Assembly: GCA_022577435.1 (NCBI GenBank)
Contig: JAKOON010000012.1
Location: 10,657,412-10,721,411, forward strand
Reading direction: 5' to 3'
Length of the DNA stretch: 64,000 nucleotides
Source: Embiotoca jacksoni
Taxonomy: Eukaryota; Chordata; Actinopteri; Embiotocidae
A program made the position numbers and the translations under genes. How positions within the stretch are numbered: the first letter of the stretch is position 1; each line of letters starts with the position of its first letter. Below the pieces are notes generated by a model. The model worked only from the letters and a program-made list of their open reading frames with translations. It was not told the origin of the DNA and did no database searches. Below are positions 10,870-23,300 of the stretch, piece by piece.

Positions 10870-13800
10870 CTTGCACAGTTTGGATGAAACGTTTTGAAAT
10901 CCGTATTTGGTGTTTTTAGGATGTAAAAAAAAAAAGTCTCAAAGACGTCACGACACTAACCGAACAATTCAAAAAGCAGCGGTGTCCGTGTGTGCGTGTG
11001 TGTTTATTCAGCCCGCAGTTCTCAGGCTGCTTCTCATGCTGATTAAACACTTTAAAGACTGTACGAGAGGCTCATCCGTCGCATCTAATGAATCCTGATC
11101 TCTGAGGATATGTACAGTCACAAACCCTTCAAACATTGAATGTACACATTACCTGGCAGATCATTGACGTAACTACTGTCACCCTTTCTGTTTAGTGTTG
11201 TATTAAAACAAGAACAAGTGCCCCTGCTGTCACTAATGCATTATAACGTACTAGATGTATGAAGTACTCTACTGTTTCCACAGCAGATGTTTTTTTTTTT
11301 TTTTTTTGTGCTTGAGCGTGCGCACCGGAAACCAAACAGGGTATCATTAGAGGAAGAATATCTCCCTTGCTGTTAAGCTGCCGGTGCTCCATGCCTGCGG
11401 GTCGTACTTGTAATTACTGGCGATTGCCTTGATAGATTGGACTCCCCGTCCGGTGGGTTGAGCGCTTCCGGTGAGGCCCGCAGCATGAGGACCACCAAAC
11501 AGCTGAGCGAGGACTTGAAAAGAAGACGGCCGATCCGTTGACGTTGTAGATGTTTACAGATCTGTTATGTTGACCGGACAACGCCAAGCGATTAACCCTG
11601 CTAATGAAGCACCACGGTGTGTGTGACTCATCCCTTCGCTGGATCTCCATATCTCTGTCATATTGATTGTGTTCGAATTACTTTTAGAGGCCCGTTTTGA
11701 TTATGATGTATAAATCGCCTCTTAAGGATGGCAGCTTAGCAAAAAAAAAAGAAAAAGAAAGGAGCTGTGGCGTAAGCTGCTGTGAGATACAGCTGATGCA
11801 CACAAACAAAAGATGGAGTGAAGGAAGTGGGTTAGCCTGGACTCTTATTGACTCGATGAAAATGAATATGAGGCAGTGAAGAGGCAGAACAAGGAGCTGG
11901 TATTGTAAATTGTTTCATTTATCACAGGATGATAATGGAGAACTCAAAAAATGAGCGCCTGGTTCATTTGATCACGTCTGATTTAAGACCGTCGTGACTG
12001 TTGGTGAGGAGTCATGAGCAACAAGTCTCATCCTTAAATGACAAGGACAAATCTTAATGTTTGCTCCATCAGACGTTTGACCTTCACTGAGGTACAGTCT
12101 GATGATCAATACATTTTCAGTTTGAATCCTTTGTCAAGATGCCATCAATGCATGCTGGCACTCGTGATCTCTGATAAACAACAGTGGGAGGAAACAACCT
12201 TTTGCTCTCTCATTGATTATCTCATTATCTTGAGATAATAAAGCTTGTTCTCTCAAGATAACAGGATTAAAGAAATAATTGCAAGCATGGCCATTCCTGG
12301 CTTCCGTATATTAATCTGGTGGCAGCTGATGTATCCTCGGACTACTCACCTCAAGCAGGGATGAAGAGTGAGCTCCAGCCGTCCCTTTGGCTCACTTTTT
12401 TCAACTCCGCACCCCCGGTTAGTTGATTTTTTTTTTTTTTTTTTTTTTTTTTTCAAACTTGAGTCCCAATGAATGCTGATTTAAGTAACATCACTTGAGG
12501 CATGCACCAGATTTTAAACCACAAAAGAATGATTTAACCCTTTAAATATGTATGTATATTAGTAGTTTCAAATGAGATGTTTAATAAAAGTATAAAGATG
12601 TAAAACAAGGTAGGCTACATGATTTAAAAAGATAGATTGTTTTGTGATGTTGTGGGGAGGAATTTTTTTTTATAAATCAGGAGAGATGCAACACCCTGGC
12701 AGAGTTTTTGCTTTCTTTTCTGAAATATAAAGTTCAGCCCGCTCACAAACTGCAAAACTTTTCGTGCTGTCCATTATGACTGCTGGCAGATGGCACCCAG
12801 TTTCAATCCCCGTCTCAGCTCTTCAGCAAAAAAAAAATATTTATATACAGACACAGTATTTGTGGCCCTGGGAAACGTCAAGATAAAGCAGCTTCACAGC
12901 TTTTGGTGACTCTGGCGTTTTGTAAACATTTCATGCAAGGTCTCACGGTCTGACGATCCGTCATCTATCACACAAAGCATCCAGCCAAATCGTCAAATCC
13001 ATTTTCCAGAATCTCAGCATAATCATCATCTTCCTTTTGGGCGCATCTTCGGTTTTGGTTTACATGGCAGGTTGTGCACCGTCAGCCAAGATGAGGTCCG
13101 TGTTGCGTGAAAAGCCTGATTTACAATATGTAGGAGTCTTAACGCCAGCTGCATTGAGACGTCTGCTGTGTCTTTTATGTTAAAAGATGAATGTGGCTGC
13201 GGTGTGGTGGAGCTGTTCTGAATGCTTTACCAAGACTCCCTCTGTTCTCATTTGCCTCCTGTTAATTTCAGAGCAATGGGAACCATTAGTTGGGATCAAA
13301 AGATAAAAGCATTTCATCCTGCGTGTGCCACGCTGCAGCTTGGCTACAGTATGGGGGACTGTATTTTGTAGTAAATGATAAAGCTGTCAGAAAACAAACA
13401 AAAATCAATCCCCAAAACCCCAGAATAAAGCTGTTCCTGCAGGGAAAATGCCACAGCTGAGTTAACATACAGTGCTCTGGATCCGATTGCTCTGTCGAAT
13501 AAATCACCTTGGTATTTAACATTTCATAAAGGTCAACATCCAGTCCAGCCATGTCAGGAGCAAGTTCACGGTGTTTGACTAAATTATTCATTTTGTTACT
13601 TTGTCTTTTAAACAGAACAGTGAACATATAGGCAGAGCCATGTATATTTCATAGTGAACATACTGCAGTGTTTGCTCTGCAGCCCAGAGGAAATCTTCAG
13701 CAAGCGCTGCCCCCCCCCCACTCACCCTCCCCATCACAAATGTCACAGCGAGAGAGAGAGAGAGAGAGACTGATGCTATCTAATCAAGGTTTCTATTCTA

Positions 13801-16800
13801 GCAGAGAGTGATTTCAGTCGTTTGAAGTGAGCGAGAAATTGAATAAAAGACCATTTGAACACATCATCCATCAGCCATAGCGAAAAAAAACAGTTACGAA
13901 TTTGTCATGTTCAACACATCTTCCGTGGGCCTCCCTGGCATTTACACTAAACATGTCTCATCTAAGTGTTAACTGCATCTGTAATAATTGTCTTGTGGGT
14001 ATGGCCCAGTCACGATATGTTTTCTTCTGCGTGTTGTCATTCTAGTGTGAACCGTGCAGCGCGGTGTACAACGGCCTCAATGAGAATCTCAAGGAGCGTA
14101 AAAAGACAATGCAGTGATCAGTTTGATTCTCTCACTCTCCGAGGAGAGTCATTGATGATTGAAGTGGTAGTCTGAATGATGCTTTTCTATATTTTATAGT
14201 TTTATTGTCCGCAAACTGTATGAAAAAAAACAATCTAACAAACCTGATAGGACTGTGGAGAACTATTGTCCAAAACGTATTAAAAACACACTATAATTGG
14301 TTAAATGCTCTTTTATTATCAAAAAAAAAAATCATTGTTTCTTTTGATTCAAACCACATACAATGTCCTGTTGTTGTAAAACACCAAATGTGCCACTAAA
14401 AAGTCCACAATAATTATACATCTCACTCCCATTTGACGAATGGTGAGTAACAAAGCAACAAAACAAAATAATGGTTTCACATCCTATCTGTCGAGCTGGG
14501 ATGCGGAATTATTATTGTGATTTAATTAATTCATTAAGTCATCAGAGACCGACGTTGTTGTTGCTCTTCTCATGGGATTTGTTGATAAAAACATACAGAA
14601 TATCATCGGCCTCATCCTTTAATTGATACGTAAACTGGGCTAATACCAGAAATCCTAGAATCCTCCCTGACTTATTGCATATTGAGCTTTCACTCATTTA
14701 CACACACATACACACACACACTTTAGATGCGTCATATTCACCCCTGTGACCGTGGCCCCCTGGGTGCTGCCTATATTGACCCGATTGGTAATCCATTCTT
14801 GAGTCTACCAACTAATTACATGTTAAACTCCCACAAAGCCTGCATGTGTTAACAGTATCCGCAATAATGATCACAGAAAACCAATATCGGATTAACATTG
14901 AAAATAATCGACAACAATATTTCAAAATAAATGCATGAGATGCAACGCATGGCCTTCTATATGACGGCGCCATTAATGTATTCAAAAGACAAAATCCAAT
15001 ATTATATTTAAACAATAAGGTACTTTAATATATCATTTCTAACAAGATCAAGCACATGTTTTCCTCTACAAAACAATTCACTGTTTGCAAAAAGAAGTAA
15101 ATACAAAGCTCAATAAGGCATTCAGTACATATTTTCATTCAGCTGAACATACTGCCAGCCACATCGCAGGACGTTTACAAATGCTTTTCTTACACTGAAG
15201 TAAACAAAAACAAAAAAAGTCAGTGATGGTATAGACAGGTGACAGGAAAATTCTTTTTTTTTCAAGATATGAAATGCTTTGCCTGATGTTCATAGTAATT
15301 GCTGTAAATAGTTATATAACATTGGATTTTACTGGTTGGTTACAAATGAAGCTTAATGGTACAACGGCTTGACGGCACATTGAAATCAAATTAATCACAC
15401 TATCACTTAATATGCTGTCACAGAACAATATTATCTTTACATTTGATACAGTATGTACGGTACATGCTTATTTAAACCAATCTGCGGTGGCAGAATCTGA
15501 GGCATTGATTTGACTGTTCTCTAAAATTGTGCAACAGATGCCTCCTCTTCGACCAACTCTCCCCCCTTCTCGGTGTCCAGCAATCATCAGTAGAAGATTG
15601 TACATTAGCGTTAACATGTATAGGAGGATTCTGACTAGTTGCTAATGCGTGCGATCGCATTCAAACCTCCCTCCGTGCCATTTTGAGGTCATTCAGTCAC
15701 CTCCCTGAGTTGAAACAGCAGTGCCACTTTCCGCCTCAGCTCCTCCCCTTACTGTCAGCTGAATATTTTGTTTGAGCAAAGACAGAGCAGCCCAACTGCT
15801 GGAGGAGAGGAAACATGGAGTCAGGCTGAGCACAGATGAGCAGTCATCACTGCTTACTCACGAAGGCCATATTTTCATGTATTATGAGTCGTCTTTCACA
15901 AGTGTATTTCTCGATGTATTGGTTCAATAAAAGTAGACAAAATAACAGAAACATGGCACTGTGGTCATACAGAATAGTATCTCCTTGATAATGTTTTTTA
16001 ATTATATGTGTGGCCTTTGTCTGGAATCATATCTCCTCTTCTCATCGCAAGGACAAGCATGAAACTCAACTCAACTCAACAGCAGTTTAAGAAAAAAAAA
16101 TGGAGCCTTCACCAGCTTAAAAGCCTGATATTTTTCTAAAAGGTTGCTGGAGACCAAAACAGAGAATAAATATCAATTACAATTACAATTGCAAGAAAAT
16201 TGCAAGAGAAGCAGCTCTAAATGTTTGAATTTGATGGATTTGTATGGCCTTCGTCATATCAACTTCAAAAGGTGAAAATATATTGGTGTTGTGTGCCAGT
16301 AAAGTGGTGACCTCAGCTTTAACCTGAAGGTGTCAGATCAACAGTGTAGGATTTAAATGATCCCACGATTTTAGGGATTAGAAAGTAATTGTAGATGCTA
16401 AAATATACCTAAATAAAGTCCTCACGTGTTCTGGTGTCAGATTGTTTGCGTCGCACAGACATGAACAGACAGCAGTATCTTTCCCGCTGCTCCTCTGCCA
16501 GAAATGTGCGGCAGCGATCATCACTTCTCTCTGCCACAGTCAGAGTCAGTCTGGTCTTCATCAAGTAAAACAATCTGCTGGATTGTGGTCAGGTGACCGA
16601 CTCGGCCAATCATAAATTGGCCACTGCTTGCCCATAAAAAGACACCTTGGCAGCACTGTGCTTAGAATCAATGTTTGCCTGACAATAAGATCATTAGGGG
16701 ACCATGTACACGTCGATTGTTCTCCAAATATGGATGTGAGAACGTATAAATATTTCTGTAGCTCCTATTTCTTGTTTAACTGAACCGTCGGAGGGCCGAA

Positions 16801-17129
16801 ACCATGAAAAACATCACGTTCCCAATACTTGACTCCGCCATGCGTGTTTGTTCATATAGGTGCATTTTGTGTGTGTTTTTTATGCTCCTATGTACATTTG
16901 TATAATTGTTTTATGCCCGGGCACACACAGGCATGTTTGAGATCATCCTGTTTCACAAACCCGGTGGGACACAGAGGTTTCAATGTGTGAAACCAAAAAC
17001 ACAATCGACCAGCAGGTTGTAGGTCAAAAGCCTACATCTGTGGACTCAGACTCCCGTGGTGGAGAACTGTGTGACCTCCGTCTGGAGGTCATCCTGGACT
17101 GTTCTGACCCCCGATTGATCCACGCCTAG
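10870..17129. other. Intergenic between rcc1 and oprd1; contains the oprd1 3' flank
   Basis: No gene recognised. Contents include poly-T runs (11289-11306, 12427-12453), a (GA)n tract at 13749-13769 beside a C run near 13711, and scattered short ORFs without family signatures. The part nearest 17129 is expected to include the 3' UTR of the minus-strand oprd1, but no single polyadenylation signal stands out. Confidence 0.5.
13749..13769. repeat. (GA)n microsatellite
   Basis: About ten GA units directly after a short C-rich patch. Confidence 0.85.
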
Positions 17130-18299
17130 TCAGACAGGCGGCCTCTCTCTTCCCGCGGGAGCGCAAACAGATGCGGGCTCTCGTGTGCTGTTGCGTGTCC
17201 TGGAGAAGCTGTTCTTCTCCAGGCGGGAGCGATAGGGCAGGCAGAAATCCCTGAAGCACCTCTTGAAGTTCTCATCCAGGAAGGCGTACAACACCGGGTT
17301 CAGGCTGCTGTTGGTGTAGCCCAGAGCGATGCACAGATGCCAGCTGGCACTCACCAGGAGGTTCTTCTTGTTAATATCCACCATGGTCGCGACGATGATG
17401 AAGATGTGAATGGGAGTCCAGCAGATGATGAAAGCCGCCACGACCACCAGGACCATGCGGGTGATCCGCCGCATGTTCTTGTCCTTCTCTTTGGAGCCAG
17501 AGAGCAGACGAACACTCTTCAGCCGCAGGATCATCAGACCGTAGCAGATAGTAATAATGAGGACGGGCACCACGAAAGCAAAGATGAAGACGGAGATCTT
17601 CATCAATGTGTCCCAGTACCATTCCGGTGCAGGAAAGCTGAGTGTGCAGGCAGTCTTTCCTGGGGAGTTAAAGCAATTAGAGGTTAATAGAGGGCCATGT
17701 GGAGAAGCTAATTTAAGTTAATAACCCAGCTCAAATGTATTCTCTTTTACTACGTGATTACTCCCTGAAATCATCACTTGCCTCTGAAAGTGCAAAAACC
17801 TCAGTGTGGAGAGGTGATGTTCTCACATGATCATGGTAAAAGCAAAAGTCCCTGACCTTTATCTGTCACCTTGGTAACAGCCATCACCATCACAGGCACC
17901 CCAACAGCAGAGGCGAGGATCCAGATACAGACGTTGATGAGCTTGGCTTTGGCGGGCGTGCGGAAGTCCAGGGCCTTCACTGGATGACATACAGCGATGT
18001 AGCGGTCCACACTCATCATGGTGAGTGTGAAGATGCTGGTGAACATGTTGTAGTAGTCAATGGCGATAATTACTTTACACAAGAGCTCCCCAAAGGGCCA
18101 TGTTGTCATCAGATACTTAGCACTCTGGAAGGGGAGGGTGCTGGTGGCGAGAGCGTCGGCCAGAGCCAGGTTGAAGATGTAGATGTTGGTGGCCGTCTTC
18201 ATCTTGGTGTACCTGGTTGATAGGAAGAGAAGTGCCGAGCACGTTTAAATAGATTCAAGCTCACAGTCAAAGAGATTGCTTGTTAGTTGGAGGAGATAG

Positions 18300-18330
<31 letters not shown>

Positions 18331-19305
18331 CAAGGTCTGCCTACTGCTGTGTCGCAAAGATGGCGCATGTGGTTGACTCACAAATCTATTTAAGTGTTTC
18401 AAGGTTTGGATCCAATTTACTGTTCGATTTAATCCATTCTTTCTCTCAAAATCACTGGGATCTGCTATTTTCCCTCAGAACATATTAAATTAAGCCAAAT
18501 AAGAGATTTTTAGGTGCATAATAGTGTAATGGCAGTACACTAAATGAGCCTGCAAGCCTCCATTAACCAACATTTCAATGTAATGATTCGATTTCAGCTG
18601 AATAAAACATACTTTAAGAATCAGACTCAGTATTTTTTTCTTTGACCAGCGTGTTTTGTCTGAATGTCAACTGAGCAGTTGTCTGATGGATTCCCCCACA
18701 TGACAGTAGCTGGATTACATTTAATTAGATTGTGTTTCCGAATGCTTTTGCTGTCCAACTTTACAAAGTATAAAGCTCTAAAAGGATAAAGGAAGACAGA
18801 GCGATGTCTTACCTTTTATATTATTCCCACATGTAAAGAGATGTATTACATTACACACCATCACTGACCTCTTTCTGAATGTAATTGCTTTGCAAGGGGA
18901 TGAGTGTTGTTATTTGTATTTGTATATATATTTGTATATATGTCTCTGTAATATATTTGTAATATTTAATCTTCCACATATTTCTCAGGGAATTTAACAA
19001 GCAGTTTGTAAAATTATTGATTGAAGCTGGAGGCTCAACATCACATCATTGTTGCTCTTTTAAGTTGTTTAACAACAACTGACAAAAATCATCAGAATCA
19101 CGCAGAGACAAATTTGTAAGACACAGTCGTTGCTTTGATGGTCCGACATACTTGTTTCCCCTTTCAGATTCATCATCCGAGTTCAACAACACAGTTCTTG
19201 ACAGGAATAATTGGTGCAATGAAGTCATTTCAACGCTAAGGTGTATCTCAGTCCTCCTCCCCTCCCCTGGACCTCCTCCCCTCCCCTCTCTCTGGTGTGT
19301 AGGAG

Positions 19306-19358
<53 letters not shown>

Positions 19359-19985
19359 GGTGGGTGGGTGTGTGTGTGTGTGTGGGTGGTGGTGGTGGTG
19401 TTGGGAATGTGGCTCATAGACACATTGGAAATGTGGGCAGTTACAAGGGACCATTACACATCAAGTCATACGGCAGTAAAAATGTATTTTCATGCAGATT
19501 CATATTCTTTAAGATTACTAGAATTGTCCCAACCAATTAAATATTCTAATACGTGAGTTTATAGAGCACTTTGATATATATATTTTAAAAAAAAGACATT
19601 CATAATTTAACTGTCTGGCTTTTACAGGCATTTCACTCATCAGTCAACCGAATATCAAATAGCCTAATTTGGCTTCTATTCAATATATATCTTTTTTTTT
19701 TTTTACTAATTGGTTTATGGCTCTCATATATTTCTTAGCGTACCTGACCACCCCGTACATGACAAGCACGTTTCCCAGCAGTCCCACCACACAGATGAGA
19801 GAGTAGAGAGCCGTGATGCAAACCGCAATGATGAGACTTGAGGTGTCCCTAGTTGTAAACCTGCTGGTCTCGTTGCTTCTTGAAGGCAAAAGCAGCAGAT
19901 CTTCGGAGAGCGTAACATTGTAAGGAGTTGCGGAGACCGAGTAGCGCTCGATAAAGTCATCGGAAAGAAGAGTTGGGGACTCCAT
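17130..19985 (-). CDS. oprd1: Delta-type opioid receptor, class A GPCR (3 coding exons, 375 aa)
   Basis: Seven-transmembrane Gi/o-coupled receptor for enkephalin-type peptides. Coding exons (minus): 19744-19985, 17857-18212, 17659 down to 17130. The phases join to 1128 nt, 375 aa (human OPRD1 372). Intron positions match the human gene, the first splitting the Tyr codon after VVR. Visible are two extracellular N-glycosylation sites (NVT, NET), TM1 LLGNVLVMYG, TM2 NLALADALA, TM3 IDYYNMF with the amine-binding Asp, DRYIAVCHP, the ECL2 cysteine (TACTL), the opioid-family intracellular loop 3 LLSGSKEKDKN, TM6 CWTPIHIF and TM7 NSSLNPVLYAF, followed by FKRCF. The C-terminus is Ser/Thr/Arg-rich and diverges from mammals. 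The core fits delta better than mu (DINKK loop), but residues equivalent to human Trp284 and Leu300 are changed. The fish paralogue (a or b) cannot be assigned. Confidence 0.95.
18301..18330. repeat. Poly-T tract in oprd1 intron 1
   Basis: About 29 T, located about 90 bases upstream of oprd1 exon 2 in gene orientation. On the gene strand it is poly-A, so it is not the splice polypyrimidine tract. Confidence 0.85.
19309..19401. repeat. Compound (GT)n(GGGT)n(GT)n(GGT)n microsatellite
   Basis: About 90 bases of GT, GGGT and GGT units in oprd1 intron 1. It generates long His/Thr/Pro and Cys/Val open frames on both strands that are not genes. Confidence 0.95.
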
Positions 19986-20109
19986 TTCAACAAGTCAGGT
20001 GAGATTTCAGTGCGCGGTGAAAGTCGGAGGTATCCAAAAGCAGGTGCACAGGAGCGCACGAAAACTGGACGGCGATTTAGTGATGAGGCGCTCAGAAGAC
20101 GTTTAGAGC

Positions 20110-20163
20110 TTTTTTCTCTCTGTCTCCCTCCCTTTCTCTCTCTCTCTCTCTTTCGCTCGCTTC

Positions 20164-20196
<33 letters not shown>
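20110..20196. promoter_or_regulatory. oprd1: Polypyrimidine plus (GT)n(CG)n tract upstream of the oprd1 ATG
   Basis: In plus-strand order, a TC-rich tract at 20110-20153 is followed by alternating purine-pyrimidine (GT)n(CG)n at 20164-20196. The block is 125-211 bases upstream of the oprd1 start codon, so it lies in the 5' UTR or proximal promoter. Such sequences can adopt H-DNA and Z-DNA. A regulatory role is inference. Confidence 0.45.
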
Positions 20197-20197
<1 letters not shown>

Positions 20198-20330
20198 CTC
20201 TGCGCGCACCCTTTTGAAAAACGCACTGGTGCACAAAAGGAGACGTGAGGAGTCTGTTTTCCTGCTGAACTCTTGCCATGCCAGAAGGGATACCATTTTT
20301 CAAAGTGCTTTAATTAGATCTGGCATGTAA

Positions 20331-23300
20331 TAATGCTTCATCACATCCGTTTTCGGATTCCCCCTCCCCAAAGTAACAACCTCTTGTTCCACCTGCCACC
20401 CAACAGCTCATCAAACAATGTCAGTCATAACCAATATGAACGTCTCTCATTGCTGTAGCTTTACAGCCCAATTAAACACATCTTTATTGAGCTATTCCTC
20501 TTATTGCTGCTGTGTTTTCATCCCTGACTTACTTCTTCCACTCTTCGGGGCCTGATCTGCGTAAGGGGAGCTCCATTAGAGGGCTGGCTGTTCTGACAGG
20601 CAGTCACCTTTGTGAAATGAAACCACAGAAGTGATGAAATTACCTGTACTTAGGCTGATGAAATATTTAAGTATCATTTTGATAGCAGCAGTCAAGTGTG
20701 TGGATTTTGAAGGGAGTTCCTACATAGTATCATGCATGCACTGCCCAGCTGTTGGTATCAATTATAGCTGTATGAGCAAACACATAAATGCAGTACAAAC
20801 ATGCAGAAACATTCATTTGAGTGCTCAGTATTTAGTCAGTGGAGGTTATGTTTAAAATATATTTTTATATCTTTGATGGTATTGCATCTGGAACATTTCT
20901 CATCCCATATTGGTAAAATGTTGACGTGATTTTTGGGATTACATTTATTGAAGCATTCAGTGTTTATTAATGTGGCTCAACGTGTCCACCATGAGCGCAG
21001 CACCACATGGGAACAGTGAGAAGAATAAAACCAGCGTGGAGAACAAAAGCTCTGAAGCCTCCCTTTCTATTGTTCCCTCTAAATATAGATCATGAGTATC
21101 TCCCTAAGACTAAGCGCAGTAATTGAAACGAATGGGTTCATTTATTTGAGTTCTCAAGATCATTTCTTTTTCATTTAATGAGGATCTCTTTTGTAAAATG
21201 TTTGTGGCTTTCAGGTGATATGGTTCACAAGAGGACTTTTGAAGATTAACTATTTTTGCACACTAAAAACATGGTTCTCTGGACGGCAATGCTGATCTGT
21301 CAGTTGTACAGTTGGTCCACCACTTTGGTGAAATATCCCAATAGTCTTTTTATTGCTATAAAATTTCACAGCGCTGTTCAGAGGATACTTCTATTCTGGT
21401 GCTATGTCCAATTACCCCCTTTTCTCATTTACTCCCAACTCCCAATATAGCGGACACAATGATAGCTAGAAATAGCAAACAATAATTTGCTCCACAGAGA
21501 GCAGAACATGTAGATTTTGGACGCTCATCATCATTACTTTGTGTCATTGTTATCAGTACGTTTTTTTTTTTTTTGCAGTTATACATATTTTTTGTATTCA
21601 ACACATTTTAAGATCTTACTTCAGAACAGAGTTATAGGCAGTCAAATAGCTATTGTGAACTCGTGTCACTGGAAATTGCAAGAAATAAACCTTTGACAAA
21701 TACAAATTCAAGATTTATTTTTCAATAACAAAAAGTTTGAACTAAAACAGCTGGAGAATAATCTCAAACAAACAGAACCATATCTGATTCAGATTCAAGG
21801 TCAGAAATGAAGTTAGAGCACACATAAGTTGTCTCGTCTGGGGGACACTTTACCTTTGTCGGGGTTGGTTGTTGGTTGGCACTGGCATCGCTGGGAAAGG
21901 GTGACGTGGTGCTAATCGGCACCGTGGCTGGGTCACCACTGGGATGTGGCAAGGCTTTATTGATAGCTGCCTGACTTTTTTTTTTTATTATTTTTTTTTT
22001 TATCTCATCTGCTTTTATCTTTGTTCAGTATCAGGCCAGGGTACGGTAGTTAGGCTAATATTAAAATCCTGGGCTGTACTACTGATAAGTTTCTTTTCAC
22101 ACTTCACTTGCCTCACTGCCCTTAACATGAGGACGTCAGGTGGTGTGCTGCCATTTTCTTTTTTTCTTTAATAATTCCTGACCATCTCTTGACTCTTCCT
22201 TCTGTCCTATTTTCTTTCTTCCTTCATTCTAAAAACATATTAACCCACTTATATGTTAAATATCGTTAAACAAACTGCTGATTGGCCAACATTACCTAAA
22301 TTGAGTGTTGGAAATAAAAGCACTGTGACAACAAGCCCCAGTCTCCCCTTTACACACTCATGTTGTGGGACATTCACATAAAATGGCCAAGAATAAATGT
22401 AGTGTAATATATAAGTGGGGAGTGATTTCAGACAATCTTGATTTTTATAGCCAGATATAAATTATTGGTAGTTTGGAGTAACTTACAACTTAAAAAGTAT
22501 AGTGTCGAGTGTGTTTTTTTTGTTACAGAAATCGGAGAGGTTTTTAAAAGAATTGTGAGTTGACGTAAAAGCAGATTTTTGAGGGTGAGCAGTGAGTTTT
22601 AGTTCTGTGCTGTCCTGTGCAGCACTATGGTCCTGGAGGAACATTGTCTTGTCTCACTGTGTACTCGCTATAAATGGTTGAAATGACAATAAAGCCACTC
22701 TTGTCTTGGCTCTCTTGACGATGTGAGGGGGTCAGTGGGGGCGGAGAGGTCACAGGGGTTATCAGCATGTGTTTCATTGGGTTCTTGTCCAGGACACCTC
22801 CAGAGGGTTGGGCAGTAAATTCTGGCCTCGCAGTTACCCAGCCTGTGTACCTCCACAACACTGACACTGAAGCTCTGATCACAACAGATAATATCAACAA
22901 CAATAGTCCAACTGGGACAGCTCAGCTCACTAGCGTGAAATGACTTACACAGCAGTTCAGAAAGTAAATGGAATCAGTTTAATTTCTGTTGCAGCTGGGT
23001 GGGAGAACAATGTCTGCCACCTGTTTCTGCTGCAGGAAATATGATGATGTGCAGGGCTGCTTTTGAGGACCATCTATCCCAGTAATGAAGAGGACTAAAA
23101 AAATACTATAATGAATGAGTGCAAGGTAGGTGCTCTCTGTAATGGCAGCAAGCTGAGTATATATGATGAGCCGCAGCTTTCCCTGTACAACATTTTGGGA
23201 GCTGGTGGAAAATGTGTGGTAAAAGAGAGACAAATAGGTCCGTGCTACAGTAGCCAGCAGTAGTATAAATGCTACTGTTGCTGGTGTTGTATTTATATTT

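Noticed and set aside
12968..13060. Minus-strand stop-free piece encoding KEDDDYAEILENGFDDL
   Set aside because: The composition is protein-like but it is short, has a stop just upstream in frame, no clear acceptor, and no recognisable family.
17337..17687. Plus-strand ORF of 116 codons
   Set aside because: Antisense of oprd1 exon 3; Asp/His-rich by complement of the receptor's hydrophobic codons.
19046..19556. Overlapping ORFs rich in His/Thr/Pro or Cys/Val on both strands
   Set aside because: They translate the GT/GGGT microsatellite in oprd1 intron 1 and have no other content.
21764..21952. Minus-strand Ser/Thr/Pro-rich ORF ending near a donor-like AAGGTAAAG
   Set aside because: The region upstream in gene orientation is A-rich with no polypyrimidine tract, so no acceptor is credible; no family similarity.
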